Of a stretch of 64,000 nucleotides of DNA, positions 18,125 to 28,026 are shown in pieces. Source of the stretch: Acidobacteriota bacterium (GTDB lineage Bacteria; Acidobacteriota; Terriglobia; Bryobacterales; Bryobacteraceae); contig JACPNQ010000026.1 of NCBI GenBank assembly GCA_016185425.1, positions 148,439-212,438 on the forward strand. Reading direction: 5' to 3'. A program made the position numbers and the translations under genes. Under the pieces are notes generated by a model. It did no database searches. It was not told where the DNA came from and was given only the letters and a program-made list of their open reading frames with translations. The stretch's first letter is position 1; the number at the start of each line of letters is the position of its first letter.

Positions 18125-19936
18125 ATGACCGATTCGCAGACCGAAAAGCCGGATACCCGGAAGCCACTCCGGTTGTGGCCCGGAGTGGTCGCCGTGGCGC
18201 TGCTATGGCTGGTAAGGTTTGTCGTCCCGATCGTCGTGCCCGGGGCCATGGTGGTTTCGGTGCTTGGCGGACTCGCCGGCGGGTTGGTTGTCCTGGTGTG
18301 GTGGCTTTTCTTCAGCCGGGCGCCTTGGTCCGAGCGGTTGGGCGCCGTGCTCCTGATGATCGCAGCGCTGTTCGCTACCTCGCGCATCGTCCACGAGTCG
18401 ATTGCGACAGGGGCACAGAGGGTGCTGCCCTACATCCTGGCGATCCCGGTCCTGAGTCTTGCCTTCGTCGTCTCGGCTGTAGTCAGCCGCCGTCTTTCCG
18501 TCACGTCTCGCCGCGTGACGATGGCCGCCGCCATTCTCCTCGCGTGCGGATCGCTGACGCTCGTCCGGACCGGCGGCTTTACCGGCGACTTCAAGAACGA
18601 TTTGCACTGGCGATGGACGAAGACTCCCGAGGAACGGCTCCTCACCCAAGCCAGCGCGGAACCCCCACCAGCGCCCGTGCCGGCCGCGACCGCCCCGGAT
18701 CCGGCAGCCGCGAAGACGCCGGAGAAACTGCCTCTAGTCAAGGCCGGCGCCGAGCTGCCGCCGGTTCCAGCAGCAACTGGCAACGTTGTCGAATGGCGCG
18801 GATTTCGCGGACCCGGTCGCGACGGCGTCCTCCCCGGTGTGCGGATCAAGACCGATTGGTCGTCCTCACCGCCTGTCAAACTGTGGCGCCGGCCGATTGG
18901 ACCGGGCTGGTCGTCGTTCGCGGTCCGCGGAGAGTTCATCTACACCCAGGAGCAGCGCGGCCCCGAGGAAGTCGTCGCCTGCTACAAGCTCGTCACTGGC
19001 GAACCGGTCTGGACGCATCGCGACACGGCCCGGTTCTGGGAGTCCAACGGCGGCCCCGGTCCGCGCTCGACGCCAACCCTTGGCAACGGTCGCGTATACA
19101 CTTTCGGTGCGACCGGAGTCCTGAACGCGCTTAACGCCGGCAGCGGCGCCGTCGTTTGGTCGCGCAATGCGGCGTCCGACACTAAGACAAAGATCCCCGA
19201 TTGGGGCTTCGCCAGCTCGCCGTTGTTGTTCGAGGACGCGGTCATCGTCGCCGTCAGCGGGCAACTCGTCGCCTACGACATCGCAACCGGCACCCCTCGC
19301 TGGTTCGGCCCGCGCGGCGGCACGAGCTACAGTTCGCCACATCGATTGACCGCCGGCGGAGTCGAGCAGATCCTGCTGCTCAGCGCGACCGGTGCCACCA
19401 GCGTCGCGCCGGCCGACGGCAAGGTGCTCTGGCAGCACGCGTGGCGAGGGTATCCCATCGTGCAGCCGGCTGTGACCGCGGACGGAGACGTTTTGATCAG
19501 CGTCAGCGAACGCAGCGGCACTCGCCGCCTCGCCTTAGCGCATGGACCCGCCGGATGGAGCGTCGAAGAGCGCTGGACGTCGGCCGGCCTGAAGCCTTAC
19601 TTCAACGATTTCGTGCTCCATAATGGCCTTGCCTTCGGTTTTGACGGCAACATACTCGCATGCATCGACCTCAAGGATGGCAAGCGCAAATGGAAGGGCG
19701 GCCGCTATGGCAACGGCCAACTCGTTCTACTACCGGACCAGGACCTGCTGCTGGTGTTATCAGAGGAGGGAGAGCTCGCACTGGTCAGGGCGGCCAGCGA
19801 CCAGTACACGGAGATTGCGAGGTTCCCGGCAATTGAGGGCAAGACCTGGAATCACCCGGTGCTGGCCGGCGATATCCTGCTGGCTCGCAATGGCGAAGAG
19901 ATGGCCGCGTTCAAAGTGTCGCGGCCTGGCCGCTGA
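18125..19936 (+). CDS. membrane-anchored PQQ-like beta-propeller protein
   Basis: 603 residues. The N-terminal 150 residues carry about four hydrophobic helices (VVAVALLWLVRFVVPIVVPG, AMVVSVLGGLAGGLVVLVW and others). A Pro/Ala linker (about 178-205) follows, then an eight-bladed PQQ-type propeller with blades such as VYTFGATGVLNALNAGSGAV and ILACIDLKDGKRKWKGG. The region VVEWRGFRGPGRDGVLPG opens the propeller and is typical of PQQ-like proteins of Acidobacteria and Planctomycetes. Tryptophan docking motifs are present but no dehydrogenase active-site residues are evident, so an enzyme is not claimed. The 3' end overlaps the MBL-rhodanese gene by 26 bases (convergent). Confidence 0.85.
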   Translation: MTDSQTEKPDTRKPLRLWPGVVAVALLWLVRFVVPIVVPGAMVVSVLGGLAGGLVVLVWWLFFSRAPWSERLGAVLLMIAALFATSRIVHESIATGAQRVLPYILAIPVLSLAFVVSAVVSRRLSVTSRRVTMAAAILLACGSLTLVRTGGFTGDFKNDLHWRWTKTPEERLLTQASAEPPPAPVPAATAPDPAAAKTPEKLPLVKAGAELPPVPAATGNVVEWRGFRGPGRDGVLPGVRIKTDWSSSPPVKLWRRPIGPGWSSFAVRGEFIYTQEQRGPEEVVACYKLVTGEPVWTHRDTARFWESNGGPGPRSTPTLGNGRVYTFGATGVLNALNAGSGAVVWSRNAASDTKTKIPDWGFASSPLLFEDAVIVAVSGQLVAYDIATGTPRWFGPRGGTSYSSPHRLTAGGVEQILLLSATGATSVAPADGKVLWQHAWRGYPIVQPAVTADGDVLISVSERSGTRRLALAHGPAGWSVEERWTSAGLKPYFNDFVLHNGLAFGFDGNILACIDLKDGKRKWKGGRYGNGQLVLLPDQDLLLVLSEEGELALVRAASDQYTEIARFPAIEGKTWNHPVLAGDILLARNGEEMAAFKVSRPGR

Positions 19937-21329
19937 GCGCGGATTCTCGATAAGGAAGCCCCGCCGCTTTCCATGCGTCGAACCCGCCGATCAGGTTCGC
20001 GATGTTGCGGAAACCTGCGCGTCGCAGCAGACTGGCCGCGATGGAACTTCGATAGCCGCCTTTGCAGTGCACCACCAGAAGTTTCTCGCGATCCAGCTCC
20101 GCAATTCGAGATTTGAGCTTTCCGAGCGGGATGCACAACGACTCGTCGATCGCCCCACCGCTCAGCTCCCCGAACTCCCGCACGTCCAGCACGGCGATCC
20201 GGTCCGGCTCGTTGCTCCGTAGTTCGGCGAAATCCTGAACGGTGATCTGCGGAATCGAGTCCAGCGCATAGCCGCCTTCGACCCAACCGGCCACGCCGTC
20301 CGCCAGATAGCCGGCCACACTCTCCAGTCCGACGCGAGCCAGGCGCAACTGCGACTCGCTCACATGTTCGGGATCTTCCCCCACGATGATCAGTTGTGTG
20401 CTCAGCCCGAGAATTCGCGCCGCCCAGGAGGCGTACTGTCCGGTGAGGGCGATATGAACCGAGCCGGGCACGTGCGCCGCGGCAAACTGCGTTGTGGGCC
20501 GCGTGTCGACTACCACCGCGCCTTCGTTCTGCCGCCGCAGGACTTCCAGGGCTGTGAACGCCGCCAGTGCAGGCAGTTGCGATAGAGGCGCGGCGCCTCT
20601 CCGGTTGAGGTCCACTTCCTGCGCGAAATATTCAGGCGCCGCGGGAAGGTTGTCGGTCAGGAGATGCACGAATTCTTCACTGGTTCGCGCGAGCAGGGCA
20701 TAGTTCGACTGCCGCTGCTTACCAATGGTGGAGGAACTTTCCGAACCCATTTGACGGCCGCAGAGCGAGCCCGCGCCATGGGCGGGAAAAATCTGTGTGT
20801 CGTCCGGGAGCGTCAACAGTTTCTGCTGAATGCTCCGATACATGATCGCGGCGAGCTGCTGTGGCGTGTGGGTGGCCGAGAGATCCGGCCGGCCCACGTC
20901 GCCGACAAAGAGAGTGTCTCCCGTGAAGACAATGGCTGGCCGATCCGGTTGGCCGCAATCGTTCATTAAGATGCAGATGCTTTCAAGCGTATGGCCGGGA
21001 GTTTGCAGGAACCGGAGGCGGCACTGTCCGAACTGAATCTCGTCTCCGTCCTTCACGGCGATGTGAGGGAACTGAGCTCCGGATCCAGTGCCGAGATAAA
21101 TGCGCGCACCGGTACGCTCCGCAAGTTCGCGATGACCTGAGACGAAGTCGGCATGGACGTGAGTCTCGATGATATGTTCGATTTTCCACGCCATGCGATC
21201 CGCCGCCTCAAGATAGATATCGACATCGCGCTGTGGGTCGATGATGGCTGCGACGCCTCCTGACCCGGCCATGTACGATGCGTGGGCCAGACAGCCCAGA
21301 TAGAATCGCTCCACTTGTACCGGTTCCAT
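19911..21329 (-). CDS. MBL-fold hydrolase fused to two rhodanese domains (persulfide dioxygenase-like)
   Basis: 472 residues. The N-terminal metallo-beta-lactamase fold (about 1-245) resembles ETHE1/CstB-type persulfide dioxygenases: IETHVHADFVSGHRELAERT, LQTPGHTLESICI and VFTGDTLFVGDVGRPDL. Two rhodanese-like domains follow, about 265-360 (without an obvious catalytic Cys) and 370-460. The second holds LLVVHCKGGYRSS, with the sulfur-carrying Cys. Proteins of this build detoxify reactive sulfur by moving persulfide sulfur to an acceptor and oxidising it. It is 27 bases downstream of the peroxiredoxin gene and likely co-transcribed, consistent with a sulfide/oxidative-stress unit. Confidence 0.88.
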   Translation of the reverse strand: MEPVQVERFYLGCLAHASYMAGSGGVAAIIDPQRDVDIYLEAADRMAWKIEHIIETHVHADFVSGHRELAERTGARIYLGTGSGAQFPHIAVKDGDEIQFGQCRLRFLQTPGHTLESICILMNDCGQPDRPAIVFTGDTLFVGDVGRPDLSATHTPQQLAAIMYRSIQQKLLTLPDDTQIFPAHGAGSLCGRQMGSESSSTIGKQRQSNYALLARTSEEFVHLLTDNLPAAPEYFAQEVDLNRRGAAPLSQLPALAAFTALEVLRRQNEGAVVVDTRPTTQFAAAHVPGSVHIALTGQYASWAARILGLSTQLIIVGEDPEHVSESQLRLARVGLESVAGYLADGVAGWVEGGYALDSIPQITVQDFAELRSNEPDRIAVLDVREFGELSGGAIDESLCIPLGKLKSRIAELDREKLLVVHCKGGYRSSIAASLLRRAGFRNIANLIGGFDAWKAAGLPYRESALSGQAATL

Positions 21330-21356
21330 GCTATTTCCCCTGGTAAAGCTCGTTCT

Positions 21357-22016
21357 TTATTGCGGCTGCGCCACGAGGCGCAAATAGGGGAGGACTGGCG
21401 TCCAACCCATCGGGTATTTCTGCTTTGCCTCTTCGTCGGACACGGCGGGCACAATGATCACGTCGTTGCCCGGCTTCCAGTTCACCGGCGTCGCCACCTG
21501 GTGTTTCGCGGTGAGTTGCATGGAATCAAGCACGCGCAACACTTCGTCGAAGTTGCGGCCGGTGGTCATCGGATAGACCAGCATCAGCTTGACCTTCTTG
21601 TCCGGACCGATCATGAAAACCGTGCGAACCGTGGCGTTGGTGGCGGCGGTCCGGCCGGCGCACGTCTCCCCGGCATCGGCGGGCAGCATCCCGTAGAGCT
21701 TGGCGACTTTCAGGTCGAAATCGCCGATCATCGGATAATTCACCTTATTGCCCTGTGTCCTCTCGATATCGGCCGCCCATCTGCCGTGATCCGCCACCGC
21801 ATCGACGCTGAGGCCAATGATCTTGCAGTTACGCTGTTCAAACTCCGCCTGCAGTCCCGCCATGTAACCCAACTCCGTGGTGCAGACAGGTGTGAAGTCC
21901 TTCGGGTGAGAGAAAAGCACGCACCAGGAATTACCGAGCCACTCGTGGAAACGAATGGGCCCCTGGGTCGTTTCGGCCTCGAAGTCAGGCGCTATGTCAT
22001 TGATTCGCAATACCAT
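21357..22016 (-). CDS. 1-Cys peroxiredoxin (Prx6 subfamily)
   Basis: A 219-residue thiol peroxidase. The peroxidatic Cys lies at about residue 45 in PKDFTPVCTTELGYMAG, with the conserved Pro and Thr. The C-terminal extension (PVNWKPGNDVIIVPAVSDEE and KYPMGWTPVLPYLRLV) is characteristic of Prx6. A Cys near residue 107 (GETCAGRT) is not at a usual resolving position. It reduces peroxides in the cytoplasm. It is the first gene of a probable two-gene unit with the MBL-rhodanese gene downstream. Confidence 0.94.
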   Translation of the reverse strand: MVLRINDIAPDFEAETTQGPIRFHEWLGNSWCVLFSHPKDFTPVCTTELGYMAGLQAEFEQRNCKIIGLSVDAVADHGRWAADIERTQGNKVNYPMIGDFDLKVAKLYGMLPADAGETCAGRTAATNATVRTVFMIGPDKKVKLMLVYPMTTGRNFDEVLRVLDSMQLTAKHQVATPVNWKPGNDVIIVPAVSDEEAKQKYPMGWTPVLPYLRLVAQPQ

Positions 22017-22139
22017 AAAAGTCTCCTCTGGAAGAATTTCAGCGGCTGCAAAGTGTTTGCGTTACGCTGATATGATTCGTTGTACAGCACAAGCTGGAAG
22101 GCATCCATAGACGCGCCATGAGGGCGAGATGAGTTTTCG

Positions 22140-23900
22140 ATGAGTGAACCTGCAACTATCCTTCGCTTCGACTCATTCGAGCTCGATACCGGGTGCGGCG
22201 AGCTGAGAAGGCATGGGGATCGCGTCAAGCTGCCGCCGCAACCGTTCCGGGTCCTTGAACTGCTGGTTCGCCGCAGCGGAGAAGTCCTGACGCGCGCCGA
22301 TATCCGCGAGCGCGTCTGGTGCGACGACACCTTTGTCGACTTCGAACAGGGCCTGAATTTCTGCATCCGGCAAATCCGCGAGGCTCTGGGGGATGCCGCC
22401 GACGCGCCCCGTTTTATCGAAACCTTGCCCCGGCGGGGCTACCGTTTTCTTCTTCCCGTGGAAATGCCCGCTCCCGTAAAGCCGAAGGCGGCCACACGCC
22501 TGATTGTCTTGCCGTTTCGCATACTCCGTCCGGACCAGGGAACCGATTTCTTAGCGTTCAGCCTGCCGGACGCGCTGACAACTTCGCTGTCTTGCCTGAA
22601 ATCGCTGGTCGTGCGTTCCAGCCTGGTTGCTTCACGATATTCCGCAGAGGCCCAGGACCTTAAGACCATCGCGGATGCGGCTGACGTCGATTTGATCGTA
22701 ACCGGCACTCTGCTCTCGGCCGGAGAGGAGATACGCGTTACCGCACAGCTTACCGAAGCCGCGAGCGGGACGCTTGTGTGGTCCCAGTCCACGCAGACCT
22801 CGATCGGCAACGTGTTTCGCCTGCAGGACGAGCTTACCGAGCGTGTGGTCAACGCCCTCTCTCTGCCGCTTACGACGGGCGAACAGCGGATCCTCAGGCA
22901 GGATGTTCCCTCCAACGCGAAGGCGTATGAGTATTATTTGCGCGGTAATCAGTTCAGCCATGATCCGAAACAGTGGGGCGCGGCGCGCGACCTCTACTTG
23001 CGATGTGTGGAAGCCGATCCATGCTACGCGCCCGCCTGGGCGCGCCTTGGACGAATCCACCATGTGATGGCGAAATACCTGACCACCGGGGCAAGAGAAG
23101 GACTGGAGCGAGCGGAAGCGGCGTTCCGGCAGGCTCTCGACCTGAACCCCGATCTGGCCATCGCCCACAAGTCCTACGCGCAGTTGGAAGTCGATCTCGG
23201 CCGGGCAGCCGACGCAATGATACGCCTGCTACCGCGGGCGCGGGATACGGCCGATCCGGAGGTATTTGCGGGGTTGGTCAGCCCCTTGCGCTACTGCGGC
23301 TTGCTGGAGGCGTCGATCGCGGCGCACCGGCGCGCGGTTGCCCTGGAGCCGAAGATCCGCACGAGCGTCCCTCACACGTGGTTCCTGCAGAGAGATAATG
23401 CGCGCGTCGCGACAGCCAAGGTGGATGACTTTCCCTATATCGTGGCAGTGTCGCTGGCGGAACTGGGACGGCAGAGAGAAGCGCTGCCGGTGTTGCGGGC
23501 CCTGGAAGACAAGATAAAAACGCGACTACGCGATTTCATCATGGCCGCCCGGGCGATGATCGAGGGGGATACGGCGGAGAGTGTCGCCGCGGCCACGCGC
23601 ATTGTCGCCTCTGAGTTCAGCGACCCCGAAGGGCTCTATTATCTGACGCGGCATCTGGCACGGTTAAACCAGGCCGATGCCGCCCTCGAACTCCTGGAGC
23701 GCGTGGTCGGCGGCGGGTTCTTTTGTTATCCGGCCATGGTGAGCGATCCATGGCTGGAGACGCTCCGGAACAACCCGCGGTTTGCGATGCTGCTGGAGAA
23801 AGCGGAGCGGCAGCATCAGGTGGCGGCACGGGAGTTTGCCCGGCTGGAAGGGGATCGAATACTGGGTGTCGCAAACCGGAACTCCGGCAATCCGGCGTAG
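22140..23900 (+). CDS. winged-helix DNA-binding protein with TPR domain (CadC/HilA-like)
   Basis: 586 residues. The N-terminal OmpR-type winged helix (about 1-105) contains FDSFELDTGCGELRRHGDRV, LPPQPFRVLELLVRRSGEVL and RRGYRFLLPV. A middle domain (about 118-245: FRILRPDQGTDFLAFSLPDA, LIVTGTLLSAGEEIRVTAQL) resembles the FlgO/TolB-N type domain found in these regulators. TPR-type repeats run from about 265 to 560 (YEYYLRGNQFSHDPKQWGAA and others). No transmembrane helix is obvious, unlike CadC. In Acidobacteria these proteins are numerous and usually of unknown target. It converges on the kinase gene with a 5-base gap. Confidence 0.88.
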   Translation: MSEPATILRFDSFELDTGCGELRRHGDRVKLPPQPFRVLELLVRRSGEVLTRADIRERVWCDDTFVDFEQGLNFCIRQIREALGDAADAPRFIETLPRRGYRFLLPVEMPAPVKPKAATRLIVLPFRILRPDQGTDFLAFSLPDALTTSLSCLKSLVVRSSLVASRYSAEAQDLKTIADAADVDLIVTGTLLSAGEEIRVTAQLTEAASGTLVWSQSTQTSIGNVFRLQDELTERVVNALSLPLTTGEQRILRQDVPSNAKAYEYYLRGNQFSHDPKQWGAARDLYLRCVEADPCYAPAWARLGRIHHVMAKYLTTGAREGLERAEAAFRQALDLNPDLAIAHKSYAQLEVDLGRAADAMIRLLPRARDTADPEVFAGLVSPLRYCGLLEASIAAHRRAVALEPKIRTSVPHTWFLQRDNARVATAKVDDFPYIVAVSLAELGRQREALPVLRALEDKIKTRLRDFIMAARAMIEGDTAESVAAATRIVASEFSDPEGLYYLTRHLARLNQADAALELLERVVGGGFFCYPAMVSDPWLETLRNNPRFAMLLEKAERQHQVAAREFARLEGDRILGVANRNSGNPA

Positions 23901-23905
23901 CGTCG

Positions 23906-26632
23906 TTATTTCGTAACTGCGTGAACGCGCTCGGCTAGCCAGATGTTCGCATTCAACTCGAAGCTCGCATAGAACATCTGCCCGCCAGCCACAGACATCC
24001 CCACCGTCGCGGGGTCGCCTACGTCGATGAGATTGTGGCGCAGTTGATGCATGTGGTGGACGGCGAACGGTGCTCCGGCCGGCTTCCGCGTGGCGGCGTC
24101 GACGCGCTGCGCCCAGATACACCTCGATCCATCCCGATCGGAGAGAAAGTAAATGAGGTTCCCGGACGGCGCCCAAAATGGCTGCCGGTCAAGGTCGGAG
24201 CCATCAATCAGCACCGTCCATTCCTTCTCCGGAATCGCTTCTCCCGTAAACGCAGCGAGATAAATGCGGCGCGCCCGTCCCGGACGGAGCGCCGTGAAGC
24301 TGAGAAGCCTTCCGTCCGGCGAGAGACGCGGCATGGTGAGTCCAAATTCGGGATGTCGCAGCAAAGCTTTGCTCTGGCCGGTTTTCACATCCAGAATGTG
24401 GATTTCACGGCGCTGCGGCCCGGCGTTGTCGAACAGAAGCCTTGCCCCGTCCAATGACCACTCGACGGGACGGCCGCAGGCGGCACAGATCTTCTTCGGA
24501 ATTCCTCCCGCCGCCGGAACAGTGTAGATGGCGCTGTTGTCGCGCTGATCGGAATGGAAAGCGATCGTTGAGCTATCTCGCGAAAGAGCAACGTAGCTCC
24601 ACTCCTTGGCGGCTGCCAGTCGCAGGTCTGTCCCGGATTCGAGGTTCCGGATTCGGATCTCCGACGCTCTTAGTGAACCTCCCACATAGGCGAGGCGCTT
24701 GCCATCTGGGGAAGGGGACGGACTTCGGCTGGGATCCACGCCGCTGGTCACACGGATCGGCTCCCCGGATACTTTGCCGGAAACGGGATCGACCGGCGCG
24801 CGCCATATGTTCGTCGAGATGTTGTTGCCGACAGCGAAGGCAATGCGGCCGCCGTCCCGAGAAGCTGTTGGCGAGAAGTTGAAGCCTGCGCCAATAATGA
24901 TCGGCACCGGGTCGCCGGATGCTTTCCGGTATGCCGCGTCGAACGGCATCCGGTAGATATTCGTGCTGTCGAGATTGCCTTCGGCAAACAACAGGCCGCC
25001 TGTCGTCACGGCGATGTTGCGCCCAAGCCCCAATTCCGCCGCCTGCAATCGCGCTATAGCGCCAGTCGGTGTGACGGAGGCGCCGTCAACAGACATGTAG
25101 TACCAGTCGCGATCGTCTTTGCCGTCCTCCGGATCGCCAAAGCCCAGGTAAAGGATGCCCTTGCCGTCGGGGCTCCAGACCGGCGTATCGCTTAGAACTT
25201 TATTCGGCTTTAACTCTTTTCCAGTCCCGCCACCCGCGGGTACGATCCATATCGATGGCGCGGCTCCGCGGCCGGATGGGGCTGACGACATGTAAGAGAC
25301 CTGAGAACCGTCCGGCGAGAACTGCGGCCTTTCCCCTTCGCCCAGTCTCTTCGGCAGCCCACCGAGTGTCGAGACGACATAAATCCCGCCGGGCTCCGCG
25401 CCGCAGTGGACTACAATCTTGCTGCCATCGGGTGAGAACGCCGGATCGCGGCAGGAGCCCAGTCCTTGCGTAAGTTGTACGGGATCGCCCCCCTCAATCT
25501 GTCGCACCCAAAGCTCCATCGTGTCTCCGGCCGCTCGATCCGATACGTAGGTCACGAGCTTTCCATCTTGCGAGATTGCCGGAAACAGGCTCACCCCGGA
25601 ATCGGCCGTCAACCGGGCGACTCGCCAAAGCTCTGGCGCCGGAACCGTACGCCTCGTCCACCACGCTGCGATTCCAAATAGAAGGAGAGCCGCAGCGGCC
25701 GTAGCGGCCGCAATCATCATCCACCGCTGGCGCGGTACCGCGGAGCGCGGCTGATCCGCTGCGATCTGCCCGGACTCCAGGTCCTGATTGAATTCCTCAA
25801 TTGCGATTCGGACGTCGGCGATACTTTGCCAGCGCCTTTCCGGCAGTTTTCGTAAACACCGCGATACAATCCGGACCAGCTCGGCGGGCAGGCCCGGAGC
25901 CTCCGTAGTCAAGGACACAGGCTCGGCGGTAAGAATCGCCGCGAGTGTCGAAACAGTCGACTCTCCATGGAATGCGCGCCGGCCGGTGAGCATTTCATAG
26001 AGCAACGCACCGAAGGAAAAAATGTCCGACCGATGGTCCACTGGTTTGCCTTCGGCCTGTTCCGGAGACATATACGAAACCGTGCCGATGATGGCCCCTT
26101 CTTCGGTTTTGGGTCCTTCGTTCACCAGCGTTTGCGTCGCGTCAGAGATACTGGAAGGTCCCGCAACGAGCTTCGCGAGCCCGAAGTCGAGTACCTTCAC
26201 GAGGCCTGAGTCTGCAATCATCACGTTGCCGGGCTTGAGATCGCGATGGACAATACCGGCGGAGTGGGCCGCTGCCAGCGCATCCGCGATTTGGATGGCA
26301 TAGGTGATCGCTTTTCCGGTTGGAAGCGGTTTCCGGCCTATTAACTCGGCCAACGACCGTCCCTGTACCAACTCCATAGCGATGAAGTCGCGCCCGCCGG
26401 ACTGCGTGATCTCGTAGACCGTGATGATGTTCGGGTGGTTCAGCGCCGAGGCGGATTGAGCTTCCTGGAGAAAGCGGCGGCGCTTGTCGTCCGTCAACGC
26501 GCTGTCGGCCGACAGGAATTTCAGCGCGGCGACACGGTTAAGGAGCACATCACGGGCCTTATAGACCATGCCCATCCCACCCTCGCCCAGCTTTTCGAGA
26601 ATCTCGTAATGGCCGACCGTCGTCCCGGTCAT
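23906..26632 (-). CDS. receptor-type serine/threonine protein kinase with TolB/PD40-like propeller
   Basis: 908 residues. Kinase domain about 1-275: glycine loop GEGGMGMVYKA, Lys38 in VAALKFL, catalytic HRDLKPGN (Asp131) and DFGLA, all intact, so it should be active. A transmembrane helix follows at about 305-325 (MMIAAATAAAALLLFGIAAW). The outer part (about 335-890) has PD40-type repeats such as PAFSPDGSKIVVHCG, PVWSPDGKGILYLG and RLSPDGRLLSFTAL, forming a beta-propeller-like sensor. This is a PknB-like architecture widespread in Acidobacteria. The C-terminus has an isolated Trp near the end. The signal it senses is unknown. Confidence 0.93.
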   Translation of the reverse strand: MTGTTVGHYEILEKLGEGGMGMVYKARDVLLNRVAALKFLSADSALTDDKRRRFLQEAQSASALNHPNIITVYEITQSGGRDFIAMELVQGRSLAELIGRKPLPTGKAITYAIQIADALAAAHSAGIVHRDLKPGNVMIADSGLVKVLDFGLAKLVAGPSSISDATQTLVNEGPKTEEGAIIGTVSYMSPEQAEGKPVDHRSDIFSFGALLYEMLTGRRAFHGESTVSTLAAILTAEPVSLTTEAPGLPAELVRIVSRCLRKLPERRWQSIADVRIAIEEFNQDLESGQIAADQPRSAVPRQRWMMIAAATAAAALLLFGIAAWWTRRTVPAPELWRVARLTADSGVSLFPAISQDGKLVTYVSDRAAGDTMELWVRQIEGGDPVQLTQGLGSCRDPAFSPDGSKIVVHCGAEPGGIYVVSTLGGLPKRLGEGERPQFSPDGSQVSYMSSAPSGRGAAPSIWIVPAGGGTGKELKPNKVLSDTPVWSPDGKGILYLGFGDPEDGKDDRDWYYMSVDGASVTPTGAIARLQAAELGLGRNIAVTTGGLLFAEGNLDSTNIYRMPFDAAYRKASGDPVPIIIGAGFNFSPTASRDGGRIAFAVGNNISTNIWRAPVDPVSGKVSGEPIRVTSGVDPSRSPSPSPDGKRLAYVGGSLRASEIRIRNLESGTDLRLAAAKEWSYVALSRDSSTIAFHSDQRDNSAIYTVPAAGGIPKKICAACGRPVEWSLDGARLLFDNAGPQRREIHILDVKTGQSKALLRHPEFGLTMPRLSPDGRLLSFTALRPGRARRIYLAAFTGEAIPEKEWTVLIDGSDLDRQPFWAPSGNLIYFLSDRDGSRCIWAQRVDAATRKPAGAPFAVHHMHQLRHNLIDVGDPATVGMSVAGGQMFYASFELNANIWLAERVHAVTK

Positions 26633-26662
26633 CGCGCGATTATAGCAGGGGAGCGCTGTCTT

Positions 26663-27922
26663 CTAGCCGCGCGAAGCCAGCCATTCGCGAAGCTGACCGG
26701 CATTGTCGGGCAAATGGAAGAGCGTCCAGAGGTTTGTCCGGAACGTCCACAATTCTTCCTTCGACGCGAGGGCTTCGATCACCGGGCGCTGCATTGCATT
26801 GAGCGGCGCCGGAATTTGCGGCGCCTCGCCATTAAGACCCCAATACTCGATCTTTTGGATGCCCGGAGGCTTCGCGCCGGCCTGCTTCCTGGTATGCCGG
26901 CGCAGCAGGAAGGGAAACAGTTTCCACAGAATCGGTATGCCGAGGGCCCGAAACGCCGTTCGAAAGAGATTGGCCCCGGCGGGTGTGCTACCGTCCGCAT
27001 TCACGTAGGAACAGGCAGTCTGGTCCCAACCTGTCCGGGAGTCGTCGAATAGGACCCGGAGGAGATGTTCAGCGAGCGCGAGCAACAATCCCTGATTGGA
27101 CCCGAGGTCCAACGCCCGCAGGAGTGCGGCCACTTCCCGTTCTCTTCCAAGAAGTGCCGCCGCTTCGAAGCAGCGCTCATCGACAGGCGTCGCGCAGTCG
27201 CAGCCTTCGAACCCGCGTACAAAGGTCGTGATCAGTTCTTCAACGGCAGAGTCATCCACTGTCGCGCCGGCTTCGAGAACTTGGGCGTAGCGAAGGGAGA
27301 AGCGGCTTTCCCGATCGTCTTCCCGGTTGAGAGCGCTCCTAAGGAAATCGGCCCAGCCATCCTGCAACCGGCTCGTGCGCGTCAGGCCGGTCAGCATCAC
27401 GCGCCGGACTTCCGGGCCGCGCTCCGCGAAGTAGCGGTTGCGGACGATCCGCGCCGAATCTGGTTCTCCATCGGCGAACGCGGTGAGAAGCCGGACGGCG
27501 TCGCTTCGGATGCTCGTATTGGCATGCTCGACATCCGCGGCGAATGCGGACTGCGCCGCGAGGATCGTCTGACGAATCGCGCTTCCGTGCACCGGGTCGC
27601 CGCCAGCGTGACAAGGGATGGCCCTCCCGTCGGCGATCGCCTTGCGCGCGGCTTCGGCAAACCCGCTCAACATGCCGTAGCAGAACGCCTTATGTTCTGT
27701 GGAGGCGTCTCTGGAGAAATCAATCAGTATTTGCGTGACCGGAGGGGAAGCGCTGTAGATTGTCCCCTGATGCAACACCCGCGAATAGAGTTCATCGGTC
27801 GCTTCGTATAGCGTGTTTCCCTTCGCCGTTCGAATCTTCTTGAGGAGCGCTGGGACATTGGATGCGGGGCCGTAAGCGTCCTCCAGCTTGTCCCAGGGAA
27901 TGGAGGTCAAGGTTTCGGACAT
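26663..27922 (-). CDS. helical-repeat protein, function unknown
   Basis: A 419-residue soluble protein without signal peptide. From about residue 20 to 285 it is mostly alpha-helical with repeated alanine/leucine-rich helices (for example GYLRSDAVRLLTAF-like and REREVAALLRALDLGSNQGL), suggesting HEAT-type repeats. The C-terminal part has a hydrophobic helix (ILWKLFPFLLRRH) and ends in a short basic segment. The ATG at 27922 is chosen because AAGGAGG sits 6-7 bases upstream; an in-frame extension of 31 codons exists. It lies on the same strand upstream of the kinase gene with a 30-base gap, so they may be co-transcribed. Function not recognised. Confidence 0.7.
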   Translation of the reverse strand: MSETLTSIPWDKLEDAYGPASNVPALLKKIRTAKGNTLYEATDELYSRVLHQGTIYSASPPVTQILIDFSRDASTEHKAFCYGMLSGFAEAARKAIADGRAIPCHAGGDPVHGSAIRQTILAAQSAFAADVEHANTSIRSDAVRLLTAFADGEPDSARIVRNRYFAERGPEVRRVMLTGLTRTSRLQDGWADFLRSALNREDDRESRFSLRYAQVLEAGATVDDSAVEELITTFVRGFEGCDCATPVDERCFEAAALLGREREVAALLRALDLGSNQGLLLALAEHLLRVLFDDSRTGWDQTACSYVNADGSTPAGANLFRTAFRALGIPILWKLFPFLLRRHTRKQAGAKPPGIQKIEYWGLNGEAPQIPAPLNAMQRPVIEALASKEELWTFRTNLWTLFHLPDNAGQLREWLASRG

Positions 27923-28026
27923 AACTTCCTCCTTCCGGTTCAAATCGACGCGGTTATGGCGGAACCTTACCCAGTCCGAAACGAGGATTGCGCCGAAGCC
28001 TGTCGCGGCCGACATTCACTCTACCG